Translations under genes and position numbers: made by a program
Source: Onchocerca volvulus
Lineage: Eukaryota; Nematoda; Chromadorea; Rhabditida; Onchocercidae
DNA: 64,000 nucleotides
Direction of reading: 5' to 3'
Assembly: GCA_000499405.2 (NCBI GenBank)
Contig: HG738138.1
Span: forward strand, 21,896,824-21,960,823
In this document: piece by piece, positions 48,000-61,063 of the stretch
How positions within the stretch are numbered: position 1 is the stretch's first letter
Layout: the number at the start of each line of letters is the position of its first letter
The notes under the pieces: model-generated
The model's input: only the letters and a program-made list of their open reading frames with translations
Told to the model about the DNA's origin: nothing
Databases searched by the model: none

Positions 48000-50900
48000 T
48001 TACAAAAAATAACGAAACAACTTTGATTTCTTTGTTTACTATATGCAATTGCCATATACATAAATAATATTTGTGGGAAGCAATGTTCATCATGGGGACA
48101 AAATAATGTTTGAAAATTTAATAAATTTAGAATTTTAAAGATCAAAATTTGAATTAAGAATGGTCATTGGATAATATTTTGATAAAAATCATTTTTTTAT
48201 TCGAAAAAAAAAAAAAAAATGAAACTCGATCATGATAAGCATCATTTTAAAATACAAGGAGAAAAATAGCGGCCACATCAAAGCTTTTTTTTGCTGACTT
48301 CTGCACTTGTAACTTTTTTAAGTGAAGGTAAGAGCTTTTTTCTATCTCTCACGTTAGTTATACATAGAAAAACGAGGGACAGTAAAGGTGGAACAGTTGC
48401 CAGGTCACTTACAGGTCACTTGCCAGCATTATTGGACAATTCATTTCACAGGAGACACTATTCGAAGAAGAAGAGTTTGACAAATTGAAAATAGATTATT
48501 TTTATTGGTACCACAACGCATCTTTTCCCGATCTTGAGTAATTCGCTACCGTGACTAACCGAGTAAAATATCCAACAGAAAATGAGAGTGATGTTTGCGA
48601 GAATTGGATCATACAATACGAAAACTTGCAAAGTTTTATTACCATTTCTTTCACATCAAAATATTTCGCATGATAAGCTGATTTTTTATCGCTAAAATAC
48701 AATGACCACAGAATCTTCTCAAGATGTTGCTGAGGAGCAGAATTAAGTATCATTCCGAATTTCTTTTAAGTTGAACAATGCAAAAATTAAAAGTTTTAGC
48801 TAGTTTTGAACATCGCAAAATTAGTTTTTTAACAAATGGATCGGAAAAAATTTTTCTTTCGACAACTGACTTTCGAAGTTATATTCTAATTCTATGATGT
48901 CTTCAAATTTTATTCCTTTCTTCCTTTTTCCCTGAAATAATATATATATATCGCTAATTTCACTTTAATCATTTTAATTAATTTTTTGCTCCAGTTAAAT
49001 CTGAATGAAATCAAAGCCGATGTTCTCCTTTTAATTACGAATCATAATATTTAATTTATTCAACCGCTATTTTTAGTATAATAATACGAATATTTCAATC
49101 GGCTTCATATATAATGAGAACCAGATAACTTCAGCAGATCTCAACGGTATTGAACCGGATTGATCCATTAAAATTCCGGATAAATTGAATCTATTCTATT
49201 TAATTGAACAACACTGAGCATAAACTCAAGTCGATGAACTCAAAAATTATGTTTACATAAATAATTAATAAAATATGATGATGAAAGTTATATCAATATT
49301 TGTCAAGTCATGTTCCAATGAGAAATTTGAGAATTTTAAAATGAATTATTAAAAATCGCAATACATAACAACAAATATAAAATGCAACGGTACTGTCTGC
49401 CAATACTAAGTTCGAGAGGTAAATAAAGTAAACAAATAAATGGAATATAATTTCTAGTAAACAATAAATTCAACTAAGCTAATTTGTGGCTGTATGATTT
49501 GTCAACAAAATCAAAATAATCTACAGTATGCTAGGTATACTTTAAGTAAAATGATCGGTATATCGGTCTTATGAATAATATCAAATAGCTAACAATTTAT
49601 TCGTCCTAATTCTGTATTTATTATCCTCAAAAGCGAAGTACTGCTCATTCTGATTACACAGCATCCATTGTTCGCTATCACCAGTTTGTCATAATCATTT
49701 TATGGTACTCCTTGATCTTCGAAAAATAGTGCTAACAATAATGGTTGAACTTTTAAATGAATAATAATACCAACTGAGTGGTATCATTATTCATTTAAAC
49801 TGGTTTGCATTTGCAGGATTTAAAATAATGGAAAGTTAATTGGGAAAAATTTCAACATAGAGGATTGGCACATCCTTGAATCGAAAATCGAAAATTCCGT
49901 ACATCCAAGGCAAGCGATAGTGTCCAAAAAGCATCTGATGCAAGGTGACCAAAAAGTTTTGATTAATTATGAAGTAGAAAAAATTGCAGCAACCAAATAC
50001 TAACATCAATATCAGCCAGAAAAGATAACATTTTCTGATAAATGAATTTCTTTCAGACCAAAATTTTTGTTATGCTAAATTTTACGAAATGAATTGTTTT
50101 CTCTTTAGTTGTATTACCGTTACTAAACTATTACTCATAAAAATGAATGAAAAGATAGGGAGGAAAAAAAACTTTTCCCAAAATCATCTCTATTTCTTTA
50201 TTCATTTTGATGAAAAAACAATTCAATTCGTAAAGTTTGGCGTAACAAAGATTTTGATAGATTATACAAATTTCATTATTCCTCGAAATCGCAATGTTTT
50301 TGAAACGATCTTATTTTTGAAAGTTACATATTCCAATTTTTCGTTTTGAAAAAGGAAATTCGCGACCAATGTCATACTAGCTTATGCAAAAATCCATTGA
50401 TGTGAAGGATATTTCATTGAAAACAGAAAGGTCATTCTTTTATTAAAAACGGTTGATTCTTACAAATCTTTCTTTGATGTAAAATTATTCTTGATTCAGT
50501 CCTTTGATGAGTCTTGCTGTTCTGAACAACTTAGAAATGACCATTACCCTTACTTTTTTTTTATTATTCAAATTAATTTGGATTGATTATGAAGAGTAAC
50601 TAATTTTCAAGGATAAAAATCGGGAAGATTGATCTTAGCAAGAGATGTCAATGCAAGCTCGTTGAATGTGAACAGCTTCTCGATTATATCGGCGATTTCA
50701 AGACTTTATGGAAGTCCTGCTGGACCAAAATTTTCTATAAAACGAGTAAATCTTATCTGAAAATTCTTATAGCAATTAGTCGTTTTGAATGCAGTACGAC
50801 CGATCGTAATTAATTATTTCAAGCATTTATTTGTTAATAATCCTTTTGCAAGTGGACAGTTTATCATTGCGAAAAAATGGATCATAGTAGCCTGCGCATT

Positions 50901-52770
50901 TCTCCGACCTCTATTCCTCTTGGGACAATTTAATTCCTCGATGGTGGACCGTTGATTAAAATCTGATCAAGCCAGGCTGACATCAAGATATTTAAAATTG
51001 TAAGCCTGGTGTCAAGTAAGAGACATGCATTAGCAGCCAAAATCAAGATTATATATCTGCTAAATTCGTGAAGCAAGAGATCAGATATGATTGCACAAAT
51101 CACGGTAGTGATTATCCCAGAAATGGGGAATATTTTCTTGATACTTCTTATTTTTCTTAAAAACGATTTCCTTCGCTGTAGAGAATTGAGAAAATTGAGA
51201 ATTGAGGATTTGTTAAGATGATATGAGATGATATGTTAATAATAAAATCTCTAGCAATTAATTGTCTTTCGCAACTTGCTTTATGCAAATTATAAATACT
51301 TGCAATTCGGTTCAGTTCGATCACTGTAACTTTGTTCTTTATGATATTGTCATCAGAATAGTAATCTTACACTTAATTCCCGACAGTTGATGTGCAAATG
51401 TTTAAATTGGAACAATTCGGGATCGATATCATGTTACTTAACGACAGCTACTTGATACTAAACAGATACTATCTGTAGAATACGTCACCAATGACATGAA
51501 TATATAAATTACCAATTTTATAGATTTTTTATATTATTTTCCTCTTTCGCTTCTTTTGATTCGCATCGATATCTTTTGGCTTACCCCAAGTTCTTCCAAA
51601 GTATTGTTTTCATTGTATTCTTGAACATTACTATCTATGAATAACTTGTCGACAACAATATTTAGAGTAACTTTCGGATCAAAAGATGTTGACACAAAAA
51701 ATCTGAGTGCAGGAACTGGTTATCATTGCTGGCAACTGCATTATTATTACATTATTCTTCATTCGTAAGTTATCAGATTGCCAAATCAAAGAATTCGTGG
51801 CGTCGTGAAATTTGTCTTTTATCTGACTGGCTTGCAAAATTAAGTCACTGAAATTAATGACAATATTAAAAGCACTTTGAAAGTTTCTAAATTTCGAAAT
51901 ATTACAGAATCGAAAAGCCGGAGTTGGAAGAAAACTGAAAATTACTGTTCTGAAATAAAAATAGAAGATTAAAATTTTCCAATATGCTTAGCCAAAAGAC
52001 AAGGGAAGAAACATATGTAATCTGGCCGAAAATCAGAAATTTATTATTTGAATTACATCTTTAGGTGGCGATATAACCTGAAGCACTTCGATTCTGTTAA
52101 GCATCTCTAAATATAAATAGGTATAGCCCCAAAAATTATGACTACAAATTTGCATCGTATTTCGATGAAAGTTCAATGTTGTTTTCTTTAGTATAACTAT
52201 AATATTACTCATAAAGTTTGGAATAAGAAATCTTAAAATTCATTCGTACATGTTGTACTCATCAAGACAATCAATTCTAACTTTTCTACTTTTTTTTAAA
52301 TCGTAAGTTTTAATTCTCTTTCTTCTTTTCTTTTTTTTTTTCTTTTTTTTTTATTCCTTTCAGCATTGGATACTTGTCCAGTCACTCTTTTCTATGAATG
52401 TAGGCTTGATCTAGAGCAATATTATTGCTGGAAAAATCGTTTATTACTATTTCAGGACTTCCGAAAAAAAATTTTTTTTTTTTTTCAGAAAACTTATTGA
52501 ACATCCGAAGTTATAATTCCTCATGGAAGAAAAAAATTCCAAACTTCGAATCGATTGCTTAAAGCATGCCGACAGGACTGTTAAAGCTTGGATTTTATGG
52601 CGTTCCTGAAAAAGAAAAGCGATGCGTCATTTCGTCCTTGCATACATCTTGAATAGATGCATCCGAAATGAATCCGCAATTTGCGTTATTAGCTATTTCA
52701 CAACCCTTCACTTACCGAATCCCCTATCCGATGGTGGCCTAACATGGTGTCAGGAAATATATAACGACAT
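48000..52770. other. Long gene-poor region
   Basis: AT-rich sequence between the divergent starts of the BRICHOS gene (-) and TAPT1 (+). A hairpin lies at 49753-49798. Open frames at 48291-48488, 48502-48753 (-) and 50089-50349 show neither splice support nor family resemblance. Confidence 0.5.
49753..49798. repeat. Short palindromic hairpin
   Basis: TTAAATGAATAATAATACCA at 49753-49772 pairs with 49779-49798 with a single mismatch, with a 6-base loop (ACTGAG). It could be a small palindrome, a hairpin RNA or a recombination scar. Confidence 0.5.
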
Positions 52771-52771
52771 T

Positions 52772-52968
52772 CTGGTAATTCTAGGTGACAAATTCCACAG
52801 AAAAGTGATTTTGGATAATTCTAGATGACAGGATCCATAAAGAAGTGGTTTTCGTTAATTTTAGGTGACAAGTCCCACAGAATGGTGATTTTGGGCAATC
52901 CTAGGCGACAGGTCCGAGCGAAATGTGATTTTGAATAATTCTAGCTGACAAGTTCCAGATAAAGGTCA
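52772..52968 (+). repeat. Tandem repeat of about 39-40 bp, five diverged copies
   Basis: The core of each copy is TAATTCTAGGTGACAAGTTC followed by CACAGAA(A)GTGATTTTGG. Copies differ by several substitutions each. It lies about 700 bases upstream of the TAPT1 start. Confidence 0.75.
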
Positions 52969-53672
52969 TAGATGCAAGAAAGAGAAAGCTAATTAACCAC
53001 TTTATAGTCAAAGTGAGGAGCACTCGGTTTGTGTTCGAGTTGCCTACAATCAAAATATGTACAATTAGTTGCTTGGGTGTGGGAAAATTTGTAATTAATG
53101 GGAGAAATTCCTGTCTCGAAAATAGGTGATAAAATGTCAACGATAATGATTTCGGTCTTTGATTGATTGTATCATCTATTATGACCACACAAAACTATTC
53201 CTTTATTTTGATTATAGTTTAATTTCCCCTAATTGATAGCCGTCGTGAACGAATTCTTTGGGCTCTATGTTAGTTTTTTATCTTTTTTTTTCCTTTTTTT
53301 TTTAGTTATATTTTACAGAAAAGTTGCAGCAAATCTTTAGTATCTCTGCTGCTGTTAAGTCCCGTATATAGAATAGTATTGGCTATTATGGTTGCTAAGT
53401 ATTCATTGATTGTATTTTCAGTTTTGTATTTCAATTCCCATACGATTTTCGTCCTTTTGTGACTCATTTATTTATTTACTACGTTTATCAAATTAAATCT
53501 CAAATGGCATATGAGAAAGATGAAGATCTAACGAGATTCTTCTTTTTTTTTTCGGATCATTGCTTAATTTTCAGCTTATATTTATTATCAAAATATAGTC
53601 AATCAGTAGTTGAAATATTGATAAATGGTTGAATTCTCATTATTGCAGTTATGTTACATTATCTACACAGAC

Positions 53673-56600
53673 ATGAAAATGAGTTTTCGTAACGATGAAG
53701 GAGTTCGCTTTCGAAAAGTGAAGGCAAATGTTGGTATCGATGATATCGATGATGAGAGCAGTGAATTAGAGGAATCAGAGGTTATTGATCAATTTAGAGA
53801 AGAGGTACGAAAAGAAAGTTCGGATATATCACCATGTCCATCGGAAGAACAAGATGATAGGGAATGTTTGTACGTGCCGAATTTATGGGACTATGTAAAG
53901 GGTGAAGTTACGAGGTTATAAGTTGGTATAATCAAAATTTAACGTCGATCTTTTCTAGGGGATATTCACTTGATAACGACGAATTACGTTATGCAGAAAA
54001 ACAGAAGAAAATAAGCGCATTTTTGAGAATACCAATTGAATTAGAAAAATTTTTGTTTTATGGTACATTGCAATGTTTGGAAGCTTTTTGCCATTTATCT
54101 ACATTTCTACCAGTTCGTTTATTGGTAGGACTTTTTTTGAATTATTTCTAAAGCTCAGTATCATCTTCTTTTACACATTGAGTTCATCATGAGCGATTTA
54201 TAGCAGTCAAATTTAGATATTAGATCAAATTCGAGCAATACTACATACAGCTTGCAAAATTTGTAGATTGGAATAATGTTTTAATTTGTTTTAATATGGA
54301 CTGGGATTATGTTCAAGAAAATGGACCGCATCCAATACCTGTGATTTTTTGAAGATTTTCATTGTGATAGTTTGTTCATGTCTCATGACTCTGATTGACA
54401 CTTCAGTAATGTATCACCAGGTTATATTTCCAAGCGTCTTTCAAAAATTTCTCAATGAAATTATTCTTAATTGTTTAGAAGTTTTGCTTTTATATTTTTT
54501 GAAATCTTATATTGCGCAGTGTTTTTCAGCTCTTCCTGAATTATAAGAGCTGCTTAAGTGAAATAAAGAATAGTTTATGATAGTGTCTCCCTGATTAGAT
54601 GCATTTACTGATTTATTCTTTTGCATTACAGAGTTGATAGTTTTTGTCTTTTCGATTTTGAATTTGATGAGTTAATCTGACATTGTGAAAAATATTATCA
54701 GTGGATCCTCCAAGACGTAATTTCAGGTTCGAGGACAGGGTATAATTAAGCTGTATATTTTTTACAATATGCTCGAAGTAGCCGACAAGTTGTTTAGCAG
54801 TTTCGGTCAGGTCTGTTTTTTACTTCGTCTTTTGCTTGTTATTTTGCAGTTCATTGCCAGTGTTAAACACTTTCAAATTCATTCAAAATTATGGATTATA
54901 GGATATTTTTGATGCTTTATTTTGGTCAAGTACACATTCGTCATCAAATTTTGTATGGATGTTCGTGCATCTGTTTATTGCAATCATTTATACTTGGTTG
55001 CATACAATACTCGTATTATTACAGGTATATTGAGTTGTTATCTTTGTGTTATTAAATTAATAAATGAGCAAACCATGAGGTAGGCAATTCTACAAGATTA
55101 TTTTAAGCCCTCTTTAATGCCATAACCATACATCCATTCATCATATCAGTAGTATTTATCAAAAATTTCAGGCTACAACTTTGAATGTTGCTTTTAATTC
55201 ACATACGCAGGCATTGCTCGCTATAATGATGTCCAATAATTTTGTTGAACTAAAAGGATCAGTTTTCAAAAAATTCGCTAAAGCAAACCTTTTTCAAATG
55301 TCTTGCAGGTGTTATTTTGTTCTCAGATTTTGTATTTTGTTATATTTTGTCCTTTATGGTTTATTTCTGCTAATTGATTGAAAATATTATATTTTTAAAT
55401 AGAGCTATGTAAAATATTTGGTGGTCAAAATAAATTAAATTTTGTAGGACAGGTATTAAAGTCAGAAGCCGAATTTATCCACTAAATATTAACAAAATGT
55501 ATTTTATCAACACTTCTAATTTTAGAACTTTAAAAAAGTTAAATTTCCAGTGATGTCCGTGAACGCTTTCATATTTTTACTTTATTAACTGTTGTCGTTG
55601 TGCGAAATATGATGGCAGTGAATTGGAAATTCGAGCATTTCGTCGAAATGTTGCCAGATCTTGTTTGTTCGCTTTTATTTTCATTATATTTATCATCACT
55701 TTGAAATCTATGAACATCTATTTTTCTTATTCTTAATTTTGAAATGTTATTTTTATATTGTATTATGCAATGAATGAAGGCATCTTGTTACTTTTGAGAG
55801 ATATGTATTTTAGTTTTCAGGCCTTAGTGATAGTTGCTGAAATAATCGTTGATTGGTTAAAGCACGCTTTTATCACTAAATTCAACGAAATACCAGCGGA
55901 GGTATATCAAGGTATTGATTAATGTAAATTTCTAAGTTAACCAAAATTTTTCACTCCATATTTCGATTACTTCGTGATAGTGATCATCTCACATCTGCAT
56001 TCATAATAATCGAGATATGAAGTGAAAAAGTTAGTAGTGGATTAAATTAATTCGGGTTTAAATGTAAGGTTTTAAGTGGTAAAAAATACATTGATGATGT
56101 GATTTTCAGATTTTACAATAACAATTGCTTTCGATGTTGTACGAAGTCGAGACGAGAAGGCCTTTTCAGATTATTCAGATCAGGTATCAAGACGAATGGG
56201 TTTTGCACCTATTCCATTAACAATTATGCTGATACGCGTTGTTACTCAAACATTTGATTTCACCATTACATCTGTGCAGCTTGTTTTTTGTGAGTTACTT
56301 GTGATTGTAAGCTTTAATATACATCCATTTTGTCTTAGTTTCATTGATGTTTTGGATGGATTTCAGCTTAATGAAAGCAGAAATTTTATTATCATGTTTA
56401 TTAGATTCCCTATTATTTTTGGCACGGTATTTAACTTTTAGTGCATGGATTCGTTGTTGGAATCCCTTTCTCAAGTAATTTACTATTCTTAAATTAACAG
56501 TACCTCTAAATTTATTGTTTGTTAAAACCTAAATTTTAGCAGTTTTCAATGCTCATCTCCTTAATTTTTTCTTATCATGCGATTTTATTCGTTGATTATA

Positions 56601-58461
56601 TATTTTAATGGAGTTTAGAGCAATTCCAGGTATTACATGGATGTTGTTATTATCATTAAAAATAGTAAATGGTATGGTTGTGCTTGGAAAAGCATGTGGA
56701 CATGTGAAACGTTATCGTGATCTTCAGGAAAAAACGGAATGTGAAATTTTCCGAAAAAGAATGTTGATGATGAAAAGTAAAAGCGCTCCGAATTCGCCGC
56801 GAATAAGTTTAATTGATTTTAGTGGTGAGTATATTATTTTGAATTTTCAAATCTGTAACTGCAGATTTTTCTGTCATTTCTTAATTTCACTTGGGCCTTT
56901 AGAAGAGAGAATTTTCATGTAAAATATATTTTAACAGATATGTGGAATTTGGGAACAGTTTCTCAAATCATAACTTTTTCTTACGAATTTCTTTGATTTT
57001 CTTCTATTTATTGCATTTTTAGATATTCAGTGTATTTTTCCAGATGTTCTTCATCAAACAGCAGTAAACAAAGGTTTCACTGTATCAGATTTAATGTCCC
57101 ACTGGGATGAATTAAACTGTAGTTTGGAAACTACACCTACTCCGGAGCCACGAAGGACAAAGTCTTTGGCTATTTTCAAGTAATTGAATCTCTCTAAATT
57201 AGAAGATCACTATGGAAAATTTAATAATTTGCGTATTTTTTAAGCTTCTCTTTTCACTGTTACATGAAATTGAATTCGCAAATTAATGATGCAAAGAGTA
57301 GCGCCGTAATTATCAGGACCCTACGTGTCTGACTGATACTCATGAATGGAACGGATCGAAATATTTTCTATTTTCTTCACTTCCCTTCCTTCGCCTTCAC
57401 CCATATTTAATCTGTCAGCTTCTTGCTGTCGAAAACTATAAAAATTTCATTTTTCAGAATTTTGATAGGAGATATGGATTACTGCGGAATTGACCATAAT
57501 ATCAAATCACTCTTTCTTTTTTTTTTTTTATTGCAAGGACTCTTTAGTTTTGTTCTCTTATTATAAGCGGTTTAAGATAAAATTCCTTTTCGTATTAGTA
57601 GTTTGTTCAAGATACATCTTTTATCTCTATTTCTTTCTCTAACTTCTAAAGTTTTTTTTTTTGAAAACTTTTTGCGACTTTTCTTATTGTGGAATACTTC
57701 ATACAAAAGCGAATATTTTCAACGATTTCGTCTTTTTGCCTTTAATTTTAATTCTTTATTTTTTCCTGTGACAATGAATTTGTGAAGCCGATCAAAAATG
57801 CTTTCATCCCATCTTTATAATAGTGGGCAAAATGAGAGCAGTAAACCTTTATTTCGAGATGGTACATGAGATTTTTCGCTCTAGAAATAGTTCCATCATT
57901 ACATCTTCTTTTTTTTTTATCATCAGCTATAAAAATTAGCCTTTGTTAGTTAATGAAAACGTTCTAATGAACATCCATATAAAGGAGTATTATATTTTAT
58001 TTTCCGTATTATATTAATCTTGTTCCTCTTTTATCATTTCCATCTCTTCAATTTGCAAGATATTTCCAAAATGGCATTAATTTCAAATTTGACTTGTTAA
58101 CTCGACCTCGAAACCAATTTTATTTTTTAAAAATTGGAGAATTGCTTGAATGCTGGAAAATAGATTGATTTATAAAATTTATTTTATAGAGAACAAACTG
58201 ATGTCATTCGAATTAATTTCTCTAATTAATTCCTGAACTTAGTGCTTTTCTTTTTATAGATCTCGAAGAGACAATTCGCTACCGCCTCATACTGCTAATG
58301 GTGAAAAGGACGAAAAGGAAGATATATCGGAAGCTACAGATCAGTCAAAGAATACTCCGAGAAAGCGCACCAGAACCACCGAATGTGATAGTCTTTCTGA
58401 TGTGCAAGCATACACAATGCTTGATAATGCAACAGAACCTGTTGAAGGCATACAGTCGTGA
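53673..58461 (+). CDS. TAPT1 family transmembrane protein, 13 exons
   Basis: Exons 53673-53914, 53959-54124, 54207-54262, 54318-54420, 54727-54810, 54902-55024, 55172-55308, 55551-55662, 55821-55911, 56110-56306, 56614-56824, 57044-57179 and 58260-58461 give about 619 residues (human TAPT1 567). Conserved blocks are unmistakable: LRIPIELEKFLFYG, KLYIFYNMLEVADKLFSSFG, ATTLNVAFNSHTQALLAIMM, SNNFVELKGSVFKKF, KHAFITKFNEIPAEVY and DYSDQVSRRMGF. It is a multipass membrane protein linked in vertebrates to axial patterning and primary cilia. The N terminus is acidic and Ser-rich; the C-terminal tail is polar with a basic patch (PRKRTRTTE). Exon 3 is the least certain, chosen by phase, and the acceptor of exon 11 (ATGGAG) is weak. 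A site at 53669 (CTACACAG) could be the trans-splice acceptor. Confidence 0.93.
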
Positions 58462-58469
58462 TCTTTCCT

Positions 58470-59690
58470 TATGGTTTTTCGTTTTTATTTATGAATATTT
58501 TGTTTTTTAAATATGAACTAGAAATTTTTAATCTTCTTGTATTATCTTTTCCATATTTTGCTTGCGAAATGATGTAATCTTTTTAAACAAGATGTACTTT
58601 CTTAATTTTATATTTGTTTGTAATGAAAAATTCGGAATTTATCGAAGTTTGTCACATTTTACTTCCAAACAATGCCACCTTCTGACTCAATTTATTTTTA
58701 ATTGATTTTTTACATCATCCAAACAATCATTGAACATTCATCAAGATAATTCAATTAGTTAGTTCAAACTTCGTTGATTTTTAAGACTTATTTATGGCTA
58801 TTGTGAAATTATCAACATTTTACCGATTTCTGATTGTACAATTCCGAAAAACATAAGTTTGCCATTGGATGACAGATATGAATAAGATAAAGATCTACGA
58901 TTTAACGCATTTTTAAACAGAATCAATCATCCTTCACATACTATCGACTATAGCAATATGACCAATTTTTGATATTACAGATAAAATTGTGATTGATAAT
59001 ACTTTTTTCATAATTTTCTGATTTGTCTATCAAGATAATTCTTTTCAAACCATCTTATTAGCGCTTTTTGATTCAGTCGTTTTATTTCAGTGTTTGTACA
59101 CTACAATTTCTGAATATTTGGAGTTTTAAGTATTCAAAATGAGTGATTATTTTTTATTTAAAAATTAGAAATCAATATCAAGGTTCTCAGTTTTTCCCAG
59201 TGGTACCACTTCCTTCAGTGCTTTCTTATAAGCACCCATTTCAGTGTTGTGTGTTGGGTGATAAGCCCATCGAAGCTGAAATCTTTTTTTTTTTTGAACT
59301 ATTCTTTCTTATTGCAAAAAGATAAAAAAGAATGTCTTAAATGGTAGGTAATCATCAAAATATCTAAAAATTGAAATTATTAAATTGTAAATTTTCGGAA
59401 TTTGTCTTTAGAATTACGAAGTTTCGAGAATGGCATCATTTTTAAGAGTAAGGGCTAAGGATCTGCATAAATGTGTTAATTGTGTTAATTCTAAGACATT
59501 CAAATGGGGAGTGGAATATAGTTACAGTTTAAGAAGTTGTAATAAGTAAAAAATATTTTTACTTTTATAGATTTCCATATTCCAATTTTTTCTCTCGTAA
59601 AGCTACATTGTCTTCTCGTTGCCTTAGAATCACGCAAAAGAGCCGAAATTTCCTTCAAACATTAGTATATAAATCAAGTTTTTCGAGTTA
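58470..59690. other. Intergenic, nothing recognised
   Basis: Sequence between the TAPT1 stop and the stop of the convergent minus-strand gene. No exon seen. Confidence 0.5.
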
Positions 59691-59693
59691 ATT

Positions 59694-60185
59694 TTACTTT
59701 TTTATTGATAAAAGTTCCAATTTTTTTTTGGATAAATATTTAAATACTTGATAATATTTCTGATCATCTTCCGGCCATTGGTCGAATCCTTCTGGTGGTG
59801 TTTCTCTCTTCTTTTTCTTCTTGCGCCGTTTAGAACCTATCGACCTAGTTCGTGATCGCTTAGTCTGAAAAATCCAAAGTTTATGGAAGATATAATTATT
59901 TCTAAGTGTATAAGCTTCTGAAATGTTCAGTCCTAAAGGACTTGATATTGCGTATTTTTCATTATTTTTCAGTAGAATCGCGAGTTCGATTCAAATTTAA
60001 AGGGTTTGGTGATTGATTTTAAGATTTAGACGATCAAGAGAACTATGAGACAACGATTTTCGATCAAAATATCTTTAATACATGTGAAAGTTCACCGATC
60101 CGCTTTTTCGTTCCCCTGTTGTGAGAACTTGTGTTTGTGATGGTGTTGATTTTTCGGGAGCTGTTGTACTTGCAGTTTCGCCTAC
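59694..60185 (-). CDS. 3' part of a very basic protein, unrecognised
   Basis: Two minus-strand exons fit together in phase 0: 60185-60096 (Thr/Ser-rich, 30 codons) and 59864-59694 (56 codons and stop). The second begins TKRSRTRSIGSKRRKKKKKR, a strong nuclear-localisation-like cluster, followed by PPEGFDQWPEDDQKYYQ, which is protein-like and aromatic. Translation past YYQ may instead leave by a GTATTT donor, in which case the last 17 residues are intron. The 5' end with the start codon was not found; a possible ATG lies near 60326. Its start side faces the + gene at 60521, so the two may share a promoter region. Nuclear RNA- or chromatin-related function is only a guess from composition. Confidence 0.5.
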
Positions 60186-60520
60186 CTGAACTCTGCCTGT
60201 ATTTCTAATCAATTAAGAGTGAATTTTTTGGAAATTATAAATTTTTCTCCATATTAATCATCGATAAACTTATCCTTCTTCATACTTATTTACAGTCCGA
60301 ATTAAATATATGATGAAACGTTCCATGATCTCCTGTTATATCTATTTATGCAATTGTAAAAACCTGAGCAAGTAATATCATTTTAATCATCGACCGAACA
60401 GTTCAATCGTAGTTATATACAATGAATTTATGTGCAGTTTTAAAATGTTAAATATGTTGACATTGGCTGTCTTTTTTTGACTGGCATCTGTTAATTTCGT
60501 TTCGTATTTGTAAAAGAAAT

Positions 60521-60786
60521 ATGAGTAAACATCATCTCAGTTTAGGTTTAACTGAACACAATCGTAAATTTCTTGTAATTTTTTATTTTTATATTTTAAA
60601 GAAGATTTCGGGAAATCTCAAGAAAATGAAGGATGGAACTCATTTAAGGCGACAATAGAGGACAGAAGTGAGCAGCATAAGCTGGCAAAAAGAGAATTGG
60701 ATAGGGAAAGGCTGCCAAAAGTTGTGAGAAATGAAAGAATTTCAAATTTCCATGAATGTTTTAAACTGCCAAATGAAGGAGCGTAA
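60521..60786 (+). CDS. Small 75-residue charged protein, unrecognised
   Basis: Exons 60521-60563 and 60602-60786 join in phase 1 across a 38-base intron (GTAAAT...TTTAAAG). The protein starts MSKHHLSLGLTEHN and continues with a highly charged helix (KATIEDRSEQHKLAKRELD, then RERLPKVVRNER). There is no signal peptide or membrane span and one Cys. The composition contrasts sharply with random AT-rich frames nearby, and the intron is needed to give a proper start. Longer members of an unknown family may exist; I could not name one. If the intron is not removed, the second exon has no good start codon. Confidence 0.55.
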
Positions 60787-61063
60787 TGATTATATTGAAC
60801 TGACTTTGTTACCATAGTGATGGGGAATGCTTTAATCCTGGATTCATTTCTCGTAGGTTTATTTCAGAGTTTTATAGCTTCATACAAAATTTGAAAATAA
60901 AGATTTCGAAATTAAGTAGATCGATTATCCTTTTTAGATTCTCGTTCTTGCAAAAACTTGCTGCTTAACACATTTTTTATGTTGCTAAAATAGTAAAATA
61001 TATTCTATCTTTATTGTTATTCCATTTTTTATAGCTGTTTGGTAATGACTTGATTAGGAGCTG

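Noticed and set aside
59940..60010. tRNA-like B box (GAGTTCGATTC)
   Set aside because: No A box at the right distance and no cloverleaf could be drawn.
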